DNA from: Pseudomonas protegens
GTDB taxonomy: Bacteria; Pseudomonadota; Gammaproteobacteria; Pseudomonadales; Pseudomonadaceae
Direction: 5' to 3'
NCBI RefSeq assembly: GCF_003363755.1
Contig: NZ_CP031396.1
Location: 1,364,001 to 1,428,000 of the forward strand
DNA: 64,000 nucleotides
The notes beneath the pieces were generated by a model, which saw nothing but the letters and a program-made list of their open reading frames with translations, ran no database searches and had not been told where the DNA came from. This document shows, piece by piece, positions 43,317-52,744 of the stretch; position 1 is the first letter of the stretch; each line of letters opens with the position of its first letter. A program made the position numbers and the translations under genes.

Positions 43317-44906
43317 TCAGGCCCGGCGCAGCAACAGGCCGGCCACCACGCACAACAGCATGGCCAGCCCCGCCAGCAGGAAGGCATCGCTGTAGGCCAG
43401 CAGCAAGGCGTCGCGGTGCAGCACCTTGTCCATCAGGCCCAGGGCTTGCTGACGCAACGGCGCCAGCGCCGCCGAGTGCAGGGCACTGGCGGACTCCACC
43501 GGCGCCTGGGCCAGCAGCCGCACCAGCTCCAGCAAACGCTCCTGGGTGGCCTGGGCAAACAGGTTGATGGACTCACCGATGCGCTGGGCATGAAGCTTCT
43601 CGCGCTCCACCACGATCTGGCTGGACAGCGCGATACCAATCGCCCCACCCACGTTGCGCACCATGGAGAACAGCCCGGAGGCCGAGCCCACCTGATCCTT
43701 TTCCAGCCCCTGGATCGCCATCACCCCCAGCGCCACCACCACCAGCGATTGGCCGATACCGCGCACCACCAGCGACGGCACGATGACGTTGACCGAGGCA
43801 TCGGGGTTGAGGTGGATGTTCATCAGGCAGCCGATGCCGGTGATGGCGAAGCCGGCAATGATGATGGTGCGAGCGCTGGTCCAGCGCATCAGGCGCGGGG
43901 TGGCGAACGACATGACGAACTGGATCAGGCCGTAGGGGATCATCATCAAACCGATCTGCCGGGCGTTGTAGCCATGGATCTGGGCAAAGTAGTTGGGCAC
44001 CAGGAACACCACGCCGAACACCACCGCACCGAAGGTGAATTGCATCAGGCTGGCAATGCCGAAGTTGTAGCGGCCCAAGAGGCGCAGGTTGATCAGCGGC
44101 TGCTCGCGGCGCAATTCGATGGCCACGAAGGCCAGTAGGCCGAGCGTGGCCAGGACCGCGCAATTGAGGATGAAGCCCGAGGCGAACCAGTCATGACGGC
44201 CGCCCTCCTCCAGCATGATCTGCAACGCCGAGAGGCCCACGGCCATGCTGGCGATCCCGCCCCAGTCGCCCTGGCGCAACCTTGCCAGGACCATGGGCTG
44301 GGGCCGCACCGACCAGCCGATGGCCGCCAGCAGCAACAGCCCCGGCGGCACTTGCAGGTAGAAGATCCAGCGCCACGAATAGGCATCGGTGAGCCAGCCG
44401 CCCAGGGACGGCCCGGCCGCCTGGGCCACGTTGTTGGCCACCGCGAACAGGGCCATGCCCATGGGGTGCCGGGCCGCCGGCAGCTCGGTGACGATCAGTT
44501 GGAACGACAAGGGAATCAGCACCCCGCCAAAGGCCCCTTGCAGCACCCGGGCGAAGATCAGGCTGTGGATATTCGGTGCCAGGGAGCAGGCAATCGAGAA
44601 CAGCACGAAACCGGCGGTGCCCACCATCAGCACCCGGCGCATGGAAAACACCGACACCAGCCAGCCGGTCATGGGAATGATGATGATCTCCGCCACCAGG
44701 TAGGCGGTGGTGATCCACGAACCCTCCTCGAAGGTGGCGCCCAGGGAACCGCGTACGTCCGGCAATGAAGCGTTGGTCACGTGCACGTTCATCCCGGCCA
44801 TGAAGCAGCCCACCACGCTGCCCAGTACCGCCACCCAGGTGCGCAGGGAAATCGCCTGCGCGCCCACCTCGCCCGCGGTGTCCTGTACCGCCTGGGCACT
44901 AGTCAT
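43317..44906 (-). CDS. EmrB/QacA (DHA2) family MFS multidrug transporter
   Basis: 529 residues with about 14 membrane helices. Motifs of the DHA2 family are visible: GMNVHVTNASLPDVRGSLG in helix 1, TAYLVAEIIIIPMTGWL in helix 2 and FARVLQGAFGGVLIP in helix 4. As the inner-membrane pump of a tripartite system it would export hydrophobic compounds with proton exchange. Its start overlaps the HlyD gene by 8 bp. It is last in the operon OMF-HlyD-EmrB. Confidence 0.93.
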   Translation of the reverse strand: MTSAQAVQDTAGEVGAQAISLRTWVAVLGSVVGCFMAGMNVHVTNASLPDVRGSLGATFEEGSWITTAYLVAEIIIIPMTGWLVSVFSMRRVLMVGTAGFVLFSIACSLAPNIHSLIFARVLQGAFGGVLIPLSFQLIVTELPAARHPMGMALFAVANNVAQAAGPSLGGWLTDAYSWRWIFYLQVPPGLLLLAAIGWSVRPQPMVLARLRQGDWGGIASMAVGLSALQIMLEEGGRHDWFASGFILNCAVLATLGLLAFVAIELRREQPLINLRLLGRYNFGIASLMQFTFGAVVFGVVFLVPNYFAQIHGYNARQIGLMMIPYGLIQFVMSFATPRLMRWTSARTIIIAGFAITGIGCLMNIHLNPDASVNVIVPSLVVRGIGQSLVVVALGVMAIQGLEKDQVGSASGLFSMVRNVGGAIGIALSSQIVVEREKLHAQRIGESINLFAQATQERLLELVRLLAQAPVESASALHSAALAPLRQQALGLMDKVLHRDALLLAYSDAFLLAGLAMLLCVVAGLLLRRA

Positions 44907-46008
44907 GACGGGTATCCACGCTCACCACCACCGACATTCCGGGGCGCAGTTCCGCCTGTCGCGCCTGCCCCGGATCGAGGCGGATGCGCACCGGCATGCG
45001 CTGCACGATCTTGGTGAAGTTGCCGGTGGCGTTGTCCGCCGGCAGCAGGGCGAATTCGGCACCGGAGGCCGGGGCAAAACTCTCCACCCGGCCCAACAGC
45101 ACGTGGCCGCCCAAGGCATCGACCTCGACCCGCGCCGGCTGCCCGGGGCGCATGCCGTCGACCTGGGTTTCCTTGTAGTTGGCCACCACATAGGCGTCCT
45201 CGGGCACCACCGCCAAGAGTGGCGCGCCGACTTCGACATACTGCCCCAGGCGCAGGCGGCGCTGGCCGGCGATACCGGCCACCGGGCTGCGGATCAAGGT
45301 GCGCGCCAGATCGATACGGGCCAGCTGCCGCTGGGCACTGACCCGGGCCACGCCCGCTTCGAGCTTGTCCAGTTGCGCCCGGGCGCTTTGCTGCTCGGTA
45401 TCGAGCACCTGCACCTGCTGGCGCCGCGCCGCCAGCGTAGCCCGGGCCGCCCCCAGCGCGGCATCGGCCTGACGCGCCAAGGCCGCGGCGCTTTCCAGTT
45501 GCTGCACGCTGCTGACCTGCTGGCTGGCCAAGTGCTGCTGGCGCCGCCCTTCCTGGCCGGCCCGTTGCGCCTCGGCCTCGGCAGCGCCGACCCGGGCCTG
45601 GGCCTCGGCGATCAGGCTCTGTTGCTGTTGCTGACGGGCTGCCAGATTGGCCAGCCGCGCCTGCCCGGCACGCTGTTCGGCCAGGGCCTCGCGCAGCGCC
45701 GCCTCGGCCTGTTCGACCCGGGCCCGATAGTCGCTGTCATCGATCCGCGCCAGCAGGTCGCCGGCCTTGAGCGACTGGTTGTCCTGGACCTCGACCGTCG
45801 CCAGGTAACCGGCCACCTGGGGCGCAATGGTGACGATGTCCGCCCGCAGGTAAGCGTCGTCGGTCTCCACCAGGAAACGCCCGCTGAACCACCAGTTCAG
45901 GCACCAGGCCAGGATCAGCAACAACACCAGCGCCAACCCGGCATAACCGAGCAAGCGACGGCGGGTGACGGCTTGCGCCGGGGAAACGGAAACAGGGTTC
46001 TGGGTCAT
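44899..46008 (-). CDS. Membrane fusion protein (HlyD/EmrA family)
   Basis: 369 residues. A single N-terminal membrane anchor (GYAGLALVLLLILAWCLNWWF) is followed by a biotinyl-lipoyl half (VAGYLATVEVQDNQSLKAGD), a long alpha-hairpin coiled coil rich in Ala/Gln/Arg (about residues 95-215) and the second lipoyl half (IRSPVAGIAGQRRLRLGQYV). It joins the MFS pump to the outer-membrane channel. It overlaps the OMF gene by 4 bp and the EmrB gene by 8 bp. Confidence 0.93.
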   Translation of the reverse strand: MTQNPVSVSPAQAVTRRRLLGYAGLALVLLLILAWCLNWWFSGRFLVETDDAYLRADIVTIAPQVAGYLATVEVQDNQSLKAGDLLARIDDSDYRARVEQAEAALREALAEQRAGQARLANLAARQQQQQSLIAEAQARVGAAEAEAQRAGQEGRRQQHLASQQVSSVQQLESAAALARQADAALGAARATLAARRQQVQVLDTEQQSARAQLDKLEAGVARVSAQRQLARIDLARTLIRSPVAGIAGQRRLRLGQYVEVGAPLLAVVPEDAYVVANYKETQVDGMRPGQPARVEVDALGGHVLLGRVESFAPASGAEFALLPADNATGNFTKIVQRMPVRIRLDPGQARQAELRPGMSVVVSVDTRHD

Positions 46009-47483
46009 GGCACAGGCTCGTCGGAAGTTCGCAGGAAAGGGTTGGCCGCCACCCGGTTCGGCGGCGGCAGGACAATCGGCGGTGCGCTGCGCCAGCCACC
46101 GCCCAGGGCCTTGAACACCAGCACCTGGGCATCGATCACCGCCGCGTCGGCCTGCGCCGCCGCGGCCCGGGTGCGCACGGCGCTGCGCTGGGCGTCGAGG
46201 TAATCCAGGGCGCTGGAAGCACCGGCCGCGCGGGCCAGCCCGGCCAGGTGCAAGGCCTGGTGGTCGCGCTCGGCCGCCAGGTGCAGGGCCTCCTGGCGCT
46301 GCAACTTGGCCTGGTAGTCGCTCAAGGCTTGCTGCTGCTCTTTCAAGGCCGCCAGGATGCTGCGGTCAAAATCCGCCAGCGCCGCGCTTTCCCGGGCGTC
46401 GGCCTGGGCGATGCGCGCGCGGGCGGCATTGAGGTTGGGCAAGCTCCAGGACAACAGCGGCCCCAATTGCCAGACCGAAGCGTCGCGCTCATCGAAACCC
46501 GAGGGCTGGTGCGCCGACGTGTAGACCCCAGCCCCCAGGCTGACCCGCGGATAGAGGTCGGCCCGGGCCACGCCGATGCGCGCCGTGGCCGCTGCCAGCC
46601 GGCGCTCGGCCTGGCTCACATCGGGACGCCGGCGCAGCATCGCCAGGGCATCGCTTTGAGGCATGGGCGAACCCAGGCGCGGGGCCTGGTGACAAGCCTC
46701 GGCCGCCGCCGGTGCAGCGCCCGGGGGACGCCCCAGCAGTACCGCAAGCTCAGCCAGGGCCCGCTGCCGCCCGGCCTGCAACGGCGGCAAGCTGGCCTGC
46801 ACCTGGCCCACCAGGCCCTCGGCGCGCACTACATCCAGAGTCACCGCGGCGCCGGCCTGATACAGCTGGGCGCTCAGGGCCCGGCCCTGCTCCACCAGTG
46901 CCAGGGACTCGCCGGCCACCTGCAGGCGCTGGCCGTAGCTGCAAGCCTGCAACCAGGCGCGGGTGGTTTCCGCGGCCACCACCACCCGCAGGCCGTCCTC
47001 GGCGGCCCGCGCCGCCTCGGCATCGGCCCGGGCAGCATTCGCCAGACCGTGCAGGCGGCCGAACAGGTCAGCCTCCCACTGCACATCCAGGCCAAGCCCA
47101 TAGCGGCTGCCGGTGCGAATCCTCTGGCTGTCCTGCAAGGCGGCTTCCAGCTGATCATCCGCAGTACTGCCGTAGCCGGCCCGGGCCGTCACCTGGGTGG
47201 CGGGCTGGCGCAGGGTATCGGTTTCGCGCAGCAGCGCCCGGGCCTGCAGCAGGTTGGCTGCGGCCATCCGCAGGTCGCGGTTCTGGCTCAGGGCCTCCTG
47301 CACGGCGGCATTGAGCCCCGGATCACGGTAGAGCTGCCACCATTGATCGAGCCCCTGCTCGGCCGCTGCATCCAGCTGGCTCACAGGCAGGGGCACAGTG
47401 CTGCCGGGCGGCCGTTCCGGCCCCAGGGTGCAGCCGGCCAACAGGGCGCACAGGGCCCATGCAGGCCTTGGGTAAATGGGCAT
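46005..47483 (-). CDS. Outer-membrane efflux lipoprotein (NodT/OprM family)
   Basis: 492 residues. The signal sequence ends in lipobox LAGC (LCALLAGCTLGPERP). Two OEP repeats are visible (QWWQLYRDPGLNAAVQEAL...; LRRRPDVSQAERRLAAATAR), with the RRPDV...AE pattern diagnostic for the family. It is the first gene of the tripartite efflux operon. Upstream is an element shared with the araC promoter (47559-47576), 76 bp from the start. Confidence 0.93.
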   Translation of the reverse strand: MPIYPRPAWALCALLAGCTLGPERPPGSTVPLPVSQLDAAAEQGLDQWWQLYRDPGLNAAVQEALSQNRDLRMAAANLLQARALLRETDTLRQPATQVTARAGYGSTADDQLEAALQDSQRIRTGSRYGLGLDVQWEADLFGRLHGLANAARADAEAARAAEDGLRVVVAAETTRAWLQACSYGQRLQVAGESLALVEQGRALSAQLYQAGAAVTLDVVRAEGLVGQVQASLPPLQAGRQRALAELAVLLGRPPGAAPAAAEACHQAPRLGSPMPQSDALAMLRRRPDVSQAERRLAAATARIGVARADLYPRVSLGAGVYTSAHQPSGFDERDASVWQLGPLLSWSLPNLNAARARIAQADARESAALADFDRSILAALKEQQQALSDYQAKLQRQEALHLAAERDHQALHLAGLARAAGASSALDYLDAQRSAVRTRAAAAQADAAVIDAQVLVFKALGGGWRSAPPIVLPPPNRVAANPFLRTSDEPVP

Positions 47484-47558
47484 GGGAAGTACTCACGGAT
47501 TCAAAGCGGCTACTGTAGAAACCCTCACTGGCGACCGTCTAACGAGAACCTCCTTTCA

Positions 47559-47576
47559 ATTATCGCGAAATGGTCA
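47559..47576. promoter_or_regulatory. Putative AraC-regulator binding site, copy 2
   Basis: ATTATCGCGAAATGG-T-CA, identical to the copy at 42471-42488 except for one base. It lies 76 bp upstream of the OMF start. Orientation relative to the pump genes is opposite to its orientation relative to araC. Confidence 0.65.
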
Positions 47577-47751
47577 ACTTTCACTCTGAGCCGCTTCGCC
47601 CCAGGCTTGCGGTCATGGGCCCAGACCGACGAACCGGCGCGTCTCTTGAATCTCACCGGGCTGTCGCAGTTTGCGAAAAGCCACCGCCGCGCCAGCCTCG
47701 GCAGCGTGCCCAAGCCCCCGCAATCCCGAGGCCACGCCGCCACGACGGAAC

Positions 47752-47768
47752 TGGCATAGCCATTGCGA
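47752..47768 (+). promoter_or_regulatory. Sigma-54 (-24/-12) promoter of the aldehyde dehydrogenase gene
   Basis: TGGCAT-AGCCA-TTGCGA matches the consensus TGGCAC-N5-TTGCW at all but the sixth base and keeps the GG-N10-GC spacing. It is 36 bp upstream of the ATG at 47804. The likely activator is the AcoR-type protein encoded at 55120-57024. Confidence 0.75.
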
Positions 47769-47803
47769 AAGACCCTGCCTCACCTACAACAAGAGGCTTC
47801 GCC

Positions 47804-49294
47804 ATGGCTATTGCCCCACTGCTCGCCGCTACCACGGCGTTTATCCAGCGCGCCCCGCGCATGTTGATCGGCGCCCACTGGGTCGAGGCCGCCGATGGCC
47901 AGACCATGCCCCTGCGCAACCCCGCCACCGGCGAACAGCTGTGCCTGGTGCCCCGGGCCACGGTGGACGATGTCGACCGCGCAGTGCTGGCAGCGCGCCA
48001 GGCTTTCGACGACTCGCCCTGGACCCGCACCCGTCCCCGGGAGCGGCAGAACCTGCTGTGGAAACTCGCCGACCTGATGCAGCGCGACGCCGAACTGCTG
48101 GCCCAGCTGGAATGCCTGAACAATGGCAAGAGCGCCGCTGTGGCCCAGGCCATGGACGTGCAATTGTCCATCGACTTCTTGCGCTACATGGCCGGCTGGG
48201 CGACCAAGATCGAGGGTTCAAGCGTCGAGGTCTCGCTGCCGCTGATGCCCGACGACCAGTTCCACAGTTTCATCCGTCGCGAAGCGGTGGGCGTGGTCGG
48301 CGCCATCGTCGCCTGGAACTTCCCCTTGCTGCTGGCCTGCTGGAAACTCGGCCCGGCCCTGGCCACCGGTTGCACCCTGGTGCTCAAGCCGGCGGATGAA
48401 ACCCCGCTCAGTGCGTTGAAACTGGCAGAACTGGTGCAGGAAGCCGGCTACCCCGACGGCGTGTTCAACGTGGTCACCGGCACCGGCATCACCGCCGGCA
48501 GCGCCCTGACCCACAACCCTCTGGTGGACAAACTGACCTTCACCGGCTCCACCGCCGTGGGTAAGGAAATCGGCAAGATCGCCATGGACTCCATGACCCG
48601 GGTCACCCTGGAGCTGGGGGGCAAATCGCCGACCATCGTCATGGCCGACGCCGACCTGGGCAGTGCCGCCGCCGGGGCTGCCAGCGCGATCTTCTTCAAC
48701 CAGGGCCAAGTGTGCTGCGCCGGCTCGCGGCTGTATGTGCAGCGCAAGCACTTCGACAACGTGGTGGCCGACATTGCCGGCATCGCCAATGCCATGAAGC
48801 TGGGCAACGGCCTGGACGCCAGCGTCGAGATGGGCCCGCTGATTTCCGCGCGCCAGCAGGAACGGGTCTATCGCTACATCGAGATGGGCCGGGACAGCGG
48901 CGCCACCATTGCCTGTGGCGGCGAGCAGTTCGGCCCGGGGTATTTCGTCAAGCCGACGGTGATCGTCGATGTCGACCAGAAGCACTCGCTGGTCCAGGAA
49001 GAAATCTTCGGCCCGGTGCTGGTGGCGATTCCCTTCGACGACGAGGCCGACGCCCTGCGCCTGGCCAACGACAGCCCCTATGGCCTGGGCGCAAGCATCT
49101 GGTCCAACGATCTGGCAGCGGTGCACCGGATGATTCCGAAGATCAAGTCCGGCTCGGTGTGGGTCAATTGCCACAGCGCCCTGGACCCGGCACTGCCGTT
49201 CGGCGGCTACAAGATGTCCGGGCTCGGCCGGGAAATGGGCCACGCGGCCATCGAGCACTACACCGAACTGAAATCGGTGCTGATCAAGCTCTGA
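47804..49294 (+). CDS. NAD-dependent aldehyde dehydrogenase, probably phenylacetaldehyde/aliphatic aldehyde dehydrogenase partner of the amine dehydrogenase
   Basis: 496 residues. The catalytic Glu is in TLELGGKSPTIV, the nucleophile Cys is in NQGQVCCAGSRLYV, the cofactor loop is VAWNFPLL and FTGSTAVGKEIG. The N-terminus (FIQRAPRMLIGAHWVEAADG) resembles FeaB/PadA-type phenylacetaldehyde dehydrogenases. The ATG at 47804 has AAGAGG upstream and gives the family length. Amine dehydrogenase releases an aldehyde, and this enzyme would oxidise it to the acid (phenylacetate if the amine is phenethylamine). The sigma-54 promoter supports coordinated induction. Exact substrate is inferred. Confidence 0.9.
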   Translation: MAIAPLLAATTAFIQRAPRMLIGAHWVEAADGQTMPLRNPATGEQLCLVPRATVDDVDRAVLAARQAFDDSPWTRTRPRERQNLLWKLADLMQRDAELLAQLECLNNGKSAAVAQAMDVQLSIDFLRYMAGWATKIEGSSVEVSLPLMPDDQFHSFIRREAVGVVGAIVAWNFPLLLACWKLGPALATGCTLVLKPADETPLSALKLAELVQEAGYPDGVFNVVTGTGITAGSALTHNPLVDKLTFTGSTAVGKEIGKIAMDSMTRVTLELGGKSPTIVMADADLGSAAAGAASAIFFNQGQVCCAGSRLYVQRKHFDNVVADIAGIANAMKLGNGLDASVEMGPLISARQQERVYRYIEMGRDSGATIACGGEQFGPGYFVKPTVIVDVDQKHSLVQEEIFGPVLVAIPFDDEADALRLANDSPYGLGASIWSNDLAAVHRMIPKIKSGSVWVNCHSALDPALPFGGYKMSGLGREMGHAAIEHYTELKSVLIKL

Positions 49295-49485
49295 TCCGTG
49301 GCTGGCACAGCCTCCCCCCTCCGGACGTTCAGCGTCATCGCCAGGGGCGCCCGATTTTTTCGACGCCCCCCGGCCTTCACTCAAAGCGCTGCTACGCTCA
49401 GCCCGGGCCCGCTCGACAGCTGGTACAAGGAGCCCGGCCCCTCTTCCTGTACCCCTCATACCATCGCACCGCCGAGGAACGCATC

Positions 49486-51369
49486 ATGGGATCGAATGGA
49501 AATGATCACGACCACATCCAGTGTGGATGCCACAACCCGATCTGGGAGGCCTTGAAGCACAGCCTGAACCCCGCCGGCCATCTGACGGGCCAGCCTGCCA
49601 ACGCCCATGGCCCGGGCCTTGAAACGGGTGGCGAATCCATCGTCTTCACCCATGGCCACATCTATCCGCTACGCAACGGCAACATGGACGAGCGGGTCGA
49701 GGCACTGGGCATCCACGCCGGCGATGTGGTCGCCTCAGGCACCCTGGCCGACGTCGAATCCCGCCTGCGAGCCCTGGGCATCGCCTACAGGGTCCAGTCG
49801 CTGGAAGGCAGGACCCTGCTTCCGGGCCTGGTCGAGCCCCACGCGCACATCGTGCAGAGCTGCGCCATGGAAGACTGGATACCGGTGGGCGCGTTCGATC
49901 AAGAGCGACAACGCCTGCGAGAAACCTACGATTGGAACTGGTTGGTCGAGACCCTGCGCAGTGCCCCGGTCAAAGACCCTTCGTCATGGATTCTCGGGCG
50001 CATGGTCGATCCGGCCTTGATGCCGTTCAAGAAGGTGGAAGGTGGCCTGAACCAACTCATAACCCTGGGCTGTGGCTTCGATGAAGAGATCGGTAACCTG
50101 GACAGCATCGACGCCGAGCGCCCGATCCTGCTGATCAGTGCGTCGATGCACACCGCCTACATGAACAGTGCGGCGAGCGAAGCGGTCTTTCGCAAGACCG
50201 GCGTCAAAGCCAACAAAGGCCTGTTGCAGGAGCGTGAAATCCTGCACGCCATTCGCTCCATTCCGGTCCAGCAGCAGTTGCAGATGCTGAAGATCTTCAA
50301 GCACCTCAAAGACTACTTCAACACCGCCACGCAACGCGGAATCACCCTGCTGTACGACGCCATGATGGACCCCATCTCAAGACTGGTGCTAGACGCCTAC
50401 TTCCTGACTCATCCCAGGAATCTGCGGATCGGTTACGCCGCCGCCTGCGACGGCTCCGCCAAAAGCCTGCAAAGCCTGCCACCCTATCGACCCGCCACCC
50501 GCGAAGAAGCCAAACGCATCTACCAGGGCTCGGTGAAGCTGGTATCAGACGGCTCCAACCAGGGCCTGACCGGCTACCAGAGCGTGGACTATTGCTGTGA
50601 AACCACCCCCCGCCGGGGCAATTTCAATGTCTGCGACGAGCAGCAGCCAGAGCCACAAACCCTCCCCGTGGCCTACCAGACCCTGGTCAGCAAAGCGGTC
50701 GAGACCGGCTGGCCCCTGATGATTCATGCCAACGGCGACCGAGCCATCGACTTCACCCTGCAAGCCTACGCAGGGGCCTTCAAGGACGGTAACGGCCTGG
50801 AAAAGCGCCATCGCATCGAACACTGCTCGCTGCTGAACGCGGACAGTCTTGAGCGCATGAAACAGCTGGGGCTGTCACCGAGCTTCCTGATCGGGCATGT
50901 CGGTTACTGGGGCTACTCCTTCCAACAGGCGATTTTCGAGCAGCGGGCCGAGACCATGCTCGACCTGTGCAAATCGGCCCTCAAGCACAATCTGCGCATT
51001 TCCCTGCACAGCGACTGCACGGTCACCCCACTGGGCCCCCTGCGCTCCATGGAGCAGGCCGTGACCCGCAAGATGGAGGGCATCCGTAGTACACAATCGC
51101 CGTATCCGGTCCTGCAGAACCCTGAAGACTACCCGGTGCTCAACGCTGGCGAATGCCTGTCTCGCCAAGAGGCGCTGAAAGCCATCACCTACGATGCCGC
51201 CTGGCAATGCCACGCCGAGCGCTGGATGGGGTCGTTGCAGGACAACAACTTCGCCGACCTGGTGATTCTCGAACAGGACCCGCTCGACGAAAACATTCCG
51301 GCTACCGGCATCAGGGACATCCAGGTCTACCAGACCTGGAAAGGCGGCCAGCGGGTGTACCAGCGCTAA
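49486..51369 (+). CDS. Amidohydrolase family 3 (YtcJ-like) metal-dependent hydrolase
   Basis: 627 residues. Metal-binding and catalytic motifs of the amidohydrolase superfamily are present: LVEPHAHIVQSC, LMIHANGDRAID, HRIEHCSLL and SLHSDCTVTPLGP. The N-terminus has an unusual DHDHIQCGCHNP with clustered His and Cys before the beta-sandwich domain (ESIVFTHGHIYPLRN). The start at 49486 is the first ATG consistent with the family; the frame is open further upstream but overlaps the aldehyde dehydrogenase gene. YtcJ-like enzymes are imidohydrolases of unknown physiological substrate. There is a 191-bp gap from the aldehyde dehydrogenase gene, so cotranscription is uncertain. It is convergent with qhpG. 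Confidence 0.87.
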   Translation: MGSNGNDHDHIQCGCHNPIWEALKHSLNPAGHLTGQPANAHGPGLETGGESIVFTHGHIYPLRNGNMDERVEALGIHAGDVVASGTLADVESRLRALGIAYRVQSLEGRTLLPGLVEPHAHIVQSCAMEDWIPVGAFDQERQRLRETYDWNWLVETLRSAPVKDPSSWILGRMVDPALMPFKKVEGGLNQLITLGCGFDEEIGNLDSIDAERPILLISASMHTAYMNSAASEAVFRKTGVKANKGLLQEREILHAIRSIPVQQQLQMLKIFKHLKDYFNTATQRGITLLYDAMMDPISRLVLDAYFLTHPRNLRIGYAAACDGSAKSLQSLPPYRPATREEAKRIYQGSVKLVSDGSNQGLTGYQSVDYCCETTPRRGNFNVCDEQQPEPQTLPVAYQTLVSKAVETGWPLMIHANGDRAIDFTLQAYAGAFKDGNGLEKRHRIEHCSLLNADSLERMKQLGLSPSFLIGHVGYWGYSFQQAIFEQRAETMLDLCKSALKHNLRISLHSDCTVTPLGPLRSMEQAVTRKMEGIRSTQSPYPVLQNPEDYPVLNAGECLSRQEALKAITYDAAWQCHAERWMGSLQDNNFADLVILEQDPLDENIPATGIRDIQVYQTWKGGQRVYQR

Positions 51370-51394
51370 CTGAACCTACCCTCAGGGCAGTGAA

Positions 51395-51429
51395 CCTGAG
51401 CCCGCTCGCTTGTGCACGGCGGGTTCAGG
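51395..51429. other. Hairpin between the convergent amidohydrolase and qhpG genes
   Basis: CCTGAGCCCGC (51395-51405) pairs with GCGGGTTCAGG (51419-51429) with one G-U-type mismatch. It overlaps the qhpG stop and could limit read-through in both directions. There is no T-run, so it is not a classical terminator. Confidence 0.55.
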
Positions 51430-52744
51430 GTCGATAGCCCTGGGCCAGCAACCAGCCCCGCACCACCCGCCCCTGCTCCGGGCTCAGGTCCGCCAGGGCC
51501 TGGTTCGGGGGCTGGTGCTGCAAGCGGCGCAACAACGGCGCCAGCTCCACACCCTGCACATGCCAGATACCCAGGGGCTGGTCCGGGGTGATCACCACTT
51601 CGGCTTCATCCACCAGGCCATCGCGCAGGACCGGGGCGTGCTCGATACGCAGGGCGGCAAAGTCCACGGCCGCGTGCGCCGGCTGCTGGTCCGGCCAGTG
51701 CCGGCGGGCCTGCCAGAACGGTTGCTCGGGCCAGCGCTGCTCGTCGGCGTAGAAATCCCGGCCAATACGCGCAAAGCGCAGGAACAGCTGCTCCACCCGT
51801 TGCTGATGAAAGCGCCCGGCCAGGGCTCTGCGCTCCGGCCGCTGCAACAGGGTGTTGATCACCGCCGGTGCCTGCAGGGCCGAGGACAGGGACTGGAAGA
51901 TGCCATTGCCAGACAGCGGGTCCACCGCCATGGCCGCATCCCCGACCCGCAACCAGTTAGCGCCGCACACCTGGGGGCAGAGAATGGCCGTGCTGCTACG
52001 GGCGTGCAGCTGCAGATCATGTTCGGCAGCGCCGGCAAAAAAATCCGCGACCAGGGCAGACGCCTGACGGCGCTGACGGCAGTACTCCAGCAACTGCGCC
52101 TTGCCCGGCAGTGCGGCGCTGGCCACATCCAGGGTCAGTTGCCAGTAGCACTGGCCGTCGCTGCGCCGGGCCATCCAGGCCCAGCCGTCCTCCAGGCTGT
52201 GCACGGCACTGGCGGCAGTGCCAGACGGCCCTTGCCAGCGGTTGAGCAGGCTGAGGGTTTCCGGGCCTCGCCGACCGTTTCCGACGCCGTGCTGCAGGGC
52301 CTTGTCCAGCGCAGGCGCCTGACGCCCGCGGGCTTCGACCAGGAACTCGCCGAGCAGCTCCTCGTGCCCCTGCACCTGCACCCGATGCCCGAGCGCCGTG
52401 GACTGCACCCTAAGTACACGGCCCTGGATCAGCGTCACCCCGGCCTGATGCAGGGCATCGCGCAGGCCACGGTCGAACGTCGGGCGATCCAGCAGGTATT
52501 CGATGTTCTGTGCATGCTGCGCGCCGTTCCACGCCACTTGCCGCTGGGAAGGATGCAGGGCCTGGGCCAGTGCCGACTCCAGACCGGCGCCGCGCAAGGC
52601 TTCCAGCACCCGCAGCGAGACCCCTTCCAGCGCCGCAAAACGCCGCCAGTCGCTGATCAGGGTCACCGGGTAACCGAGGCGCCGCAGCCCCAGGGCCACC
52701 GCCGCGCCGGCCGGCCCCGCCCCCAGGATCAGGATCGTTTGCAT
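51425..52744 (-). CDS. qhpG: FAD-dependent monooxygenase that hydroxylates the QhpC tryptophan (CTQ biogenesis)
   Basis: 439 residues. The Rossmann FAD motif is ILGAGPAGAAVALGL at the N-terminus, and RVGDAAMAVDPLSGNGIFQS is the second FAD-binding GD motif of the tryptophan-halogenase/PHBH-like class. QhpG adds oxygen to the Trp of the triply cross-linked QhpC to start quinone formation. The ATG at 52744 overlaps the end of qhpE by 16 bp, so the longer open frame further upstream is not used. It is the last gene of the regulator-qhpF-qhpE-qhpG operon. Confidence 0.9.
   Translation of the reverse strand: MQTILILGAGPAGAAVALGLRRLGYPVTLISDWRRFAALEGVSLRVLEALRGAGLESALAQALHPSQRQVAWNGAQHAQNIEYLLDRPTFDRGLRDALHQAGVTLIQGRVLRVQSTALGHRVQVQGHEELLGEFLVEARGRQAPALDKALQHGVGNGRRGPETLSLLNRWQGPSGTAASAVHSLEDGWAWMARRSDGQCYWQLTLDVASAALPGKAQLLEYCRQRRQASALVADFFAGAAEHDLQLHARSSTAILCPQVCGANWLRVGDAAMAVDPLSGNGIFQSLSSALQAPAVINTLLQRPERRALAGRFHQQRVEQLFLRFARIGRDFYADEQRWPEQPFWQARRHWPDQQPAHAAVDFAALRIEHAPVLRDGLVDEAEVVITPDQPLGIWHVQGVELAPLLRRLQHQPPNQALADLSPEQGRVVRGWLLAQGYRP

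Larger units (their letters stand above)
47484..47803. other. Control region between the efflux operon and the aldehyde dehydrogenase gene
   Basis: A 320-bp gap with no credible coding; a frame is open to the left of the aldehyde dehydrogenase start, but its translation is Arg/Pro-rich and unlike the family. It holds the shared AraC-type site (47559-47576) and a sigma-54 promoter (47752-47768), each listed separately. Confidence 0.7.

Noticed and set aside
47570..47803. N-terminal extension of the aldehyde dehydrogenase to an ATG at 47570
   Set aside because: The extension is Arg/Pro-rich, unlike the family, and would include the sigma-54 promoter and part of the shared operator.
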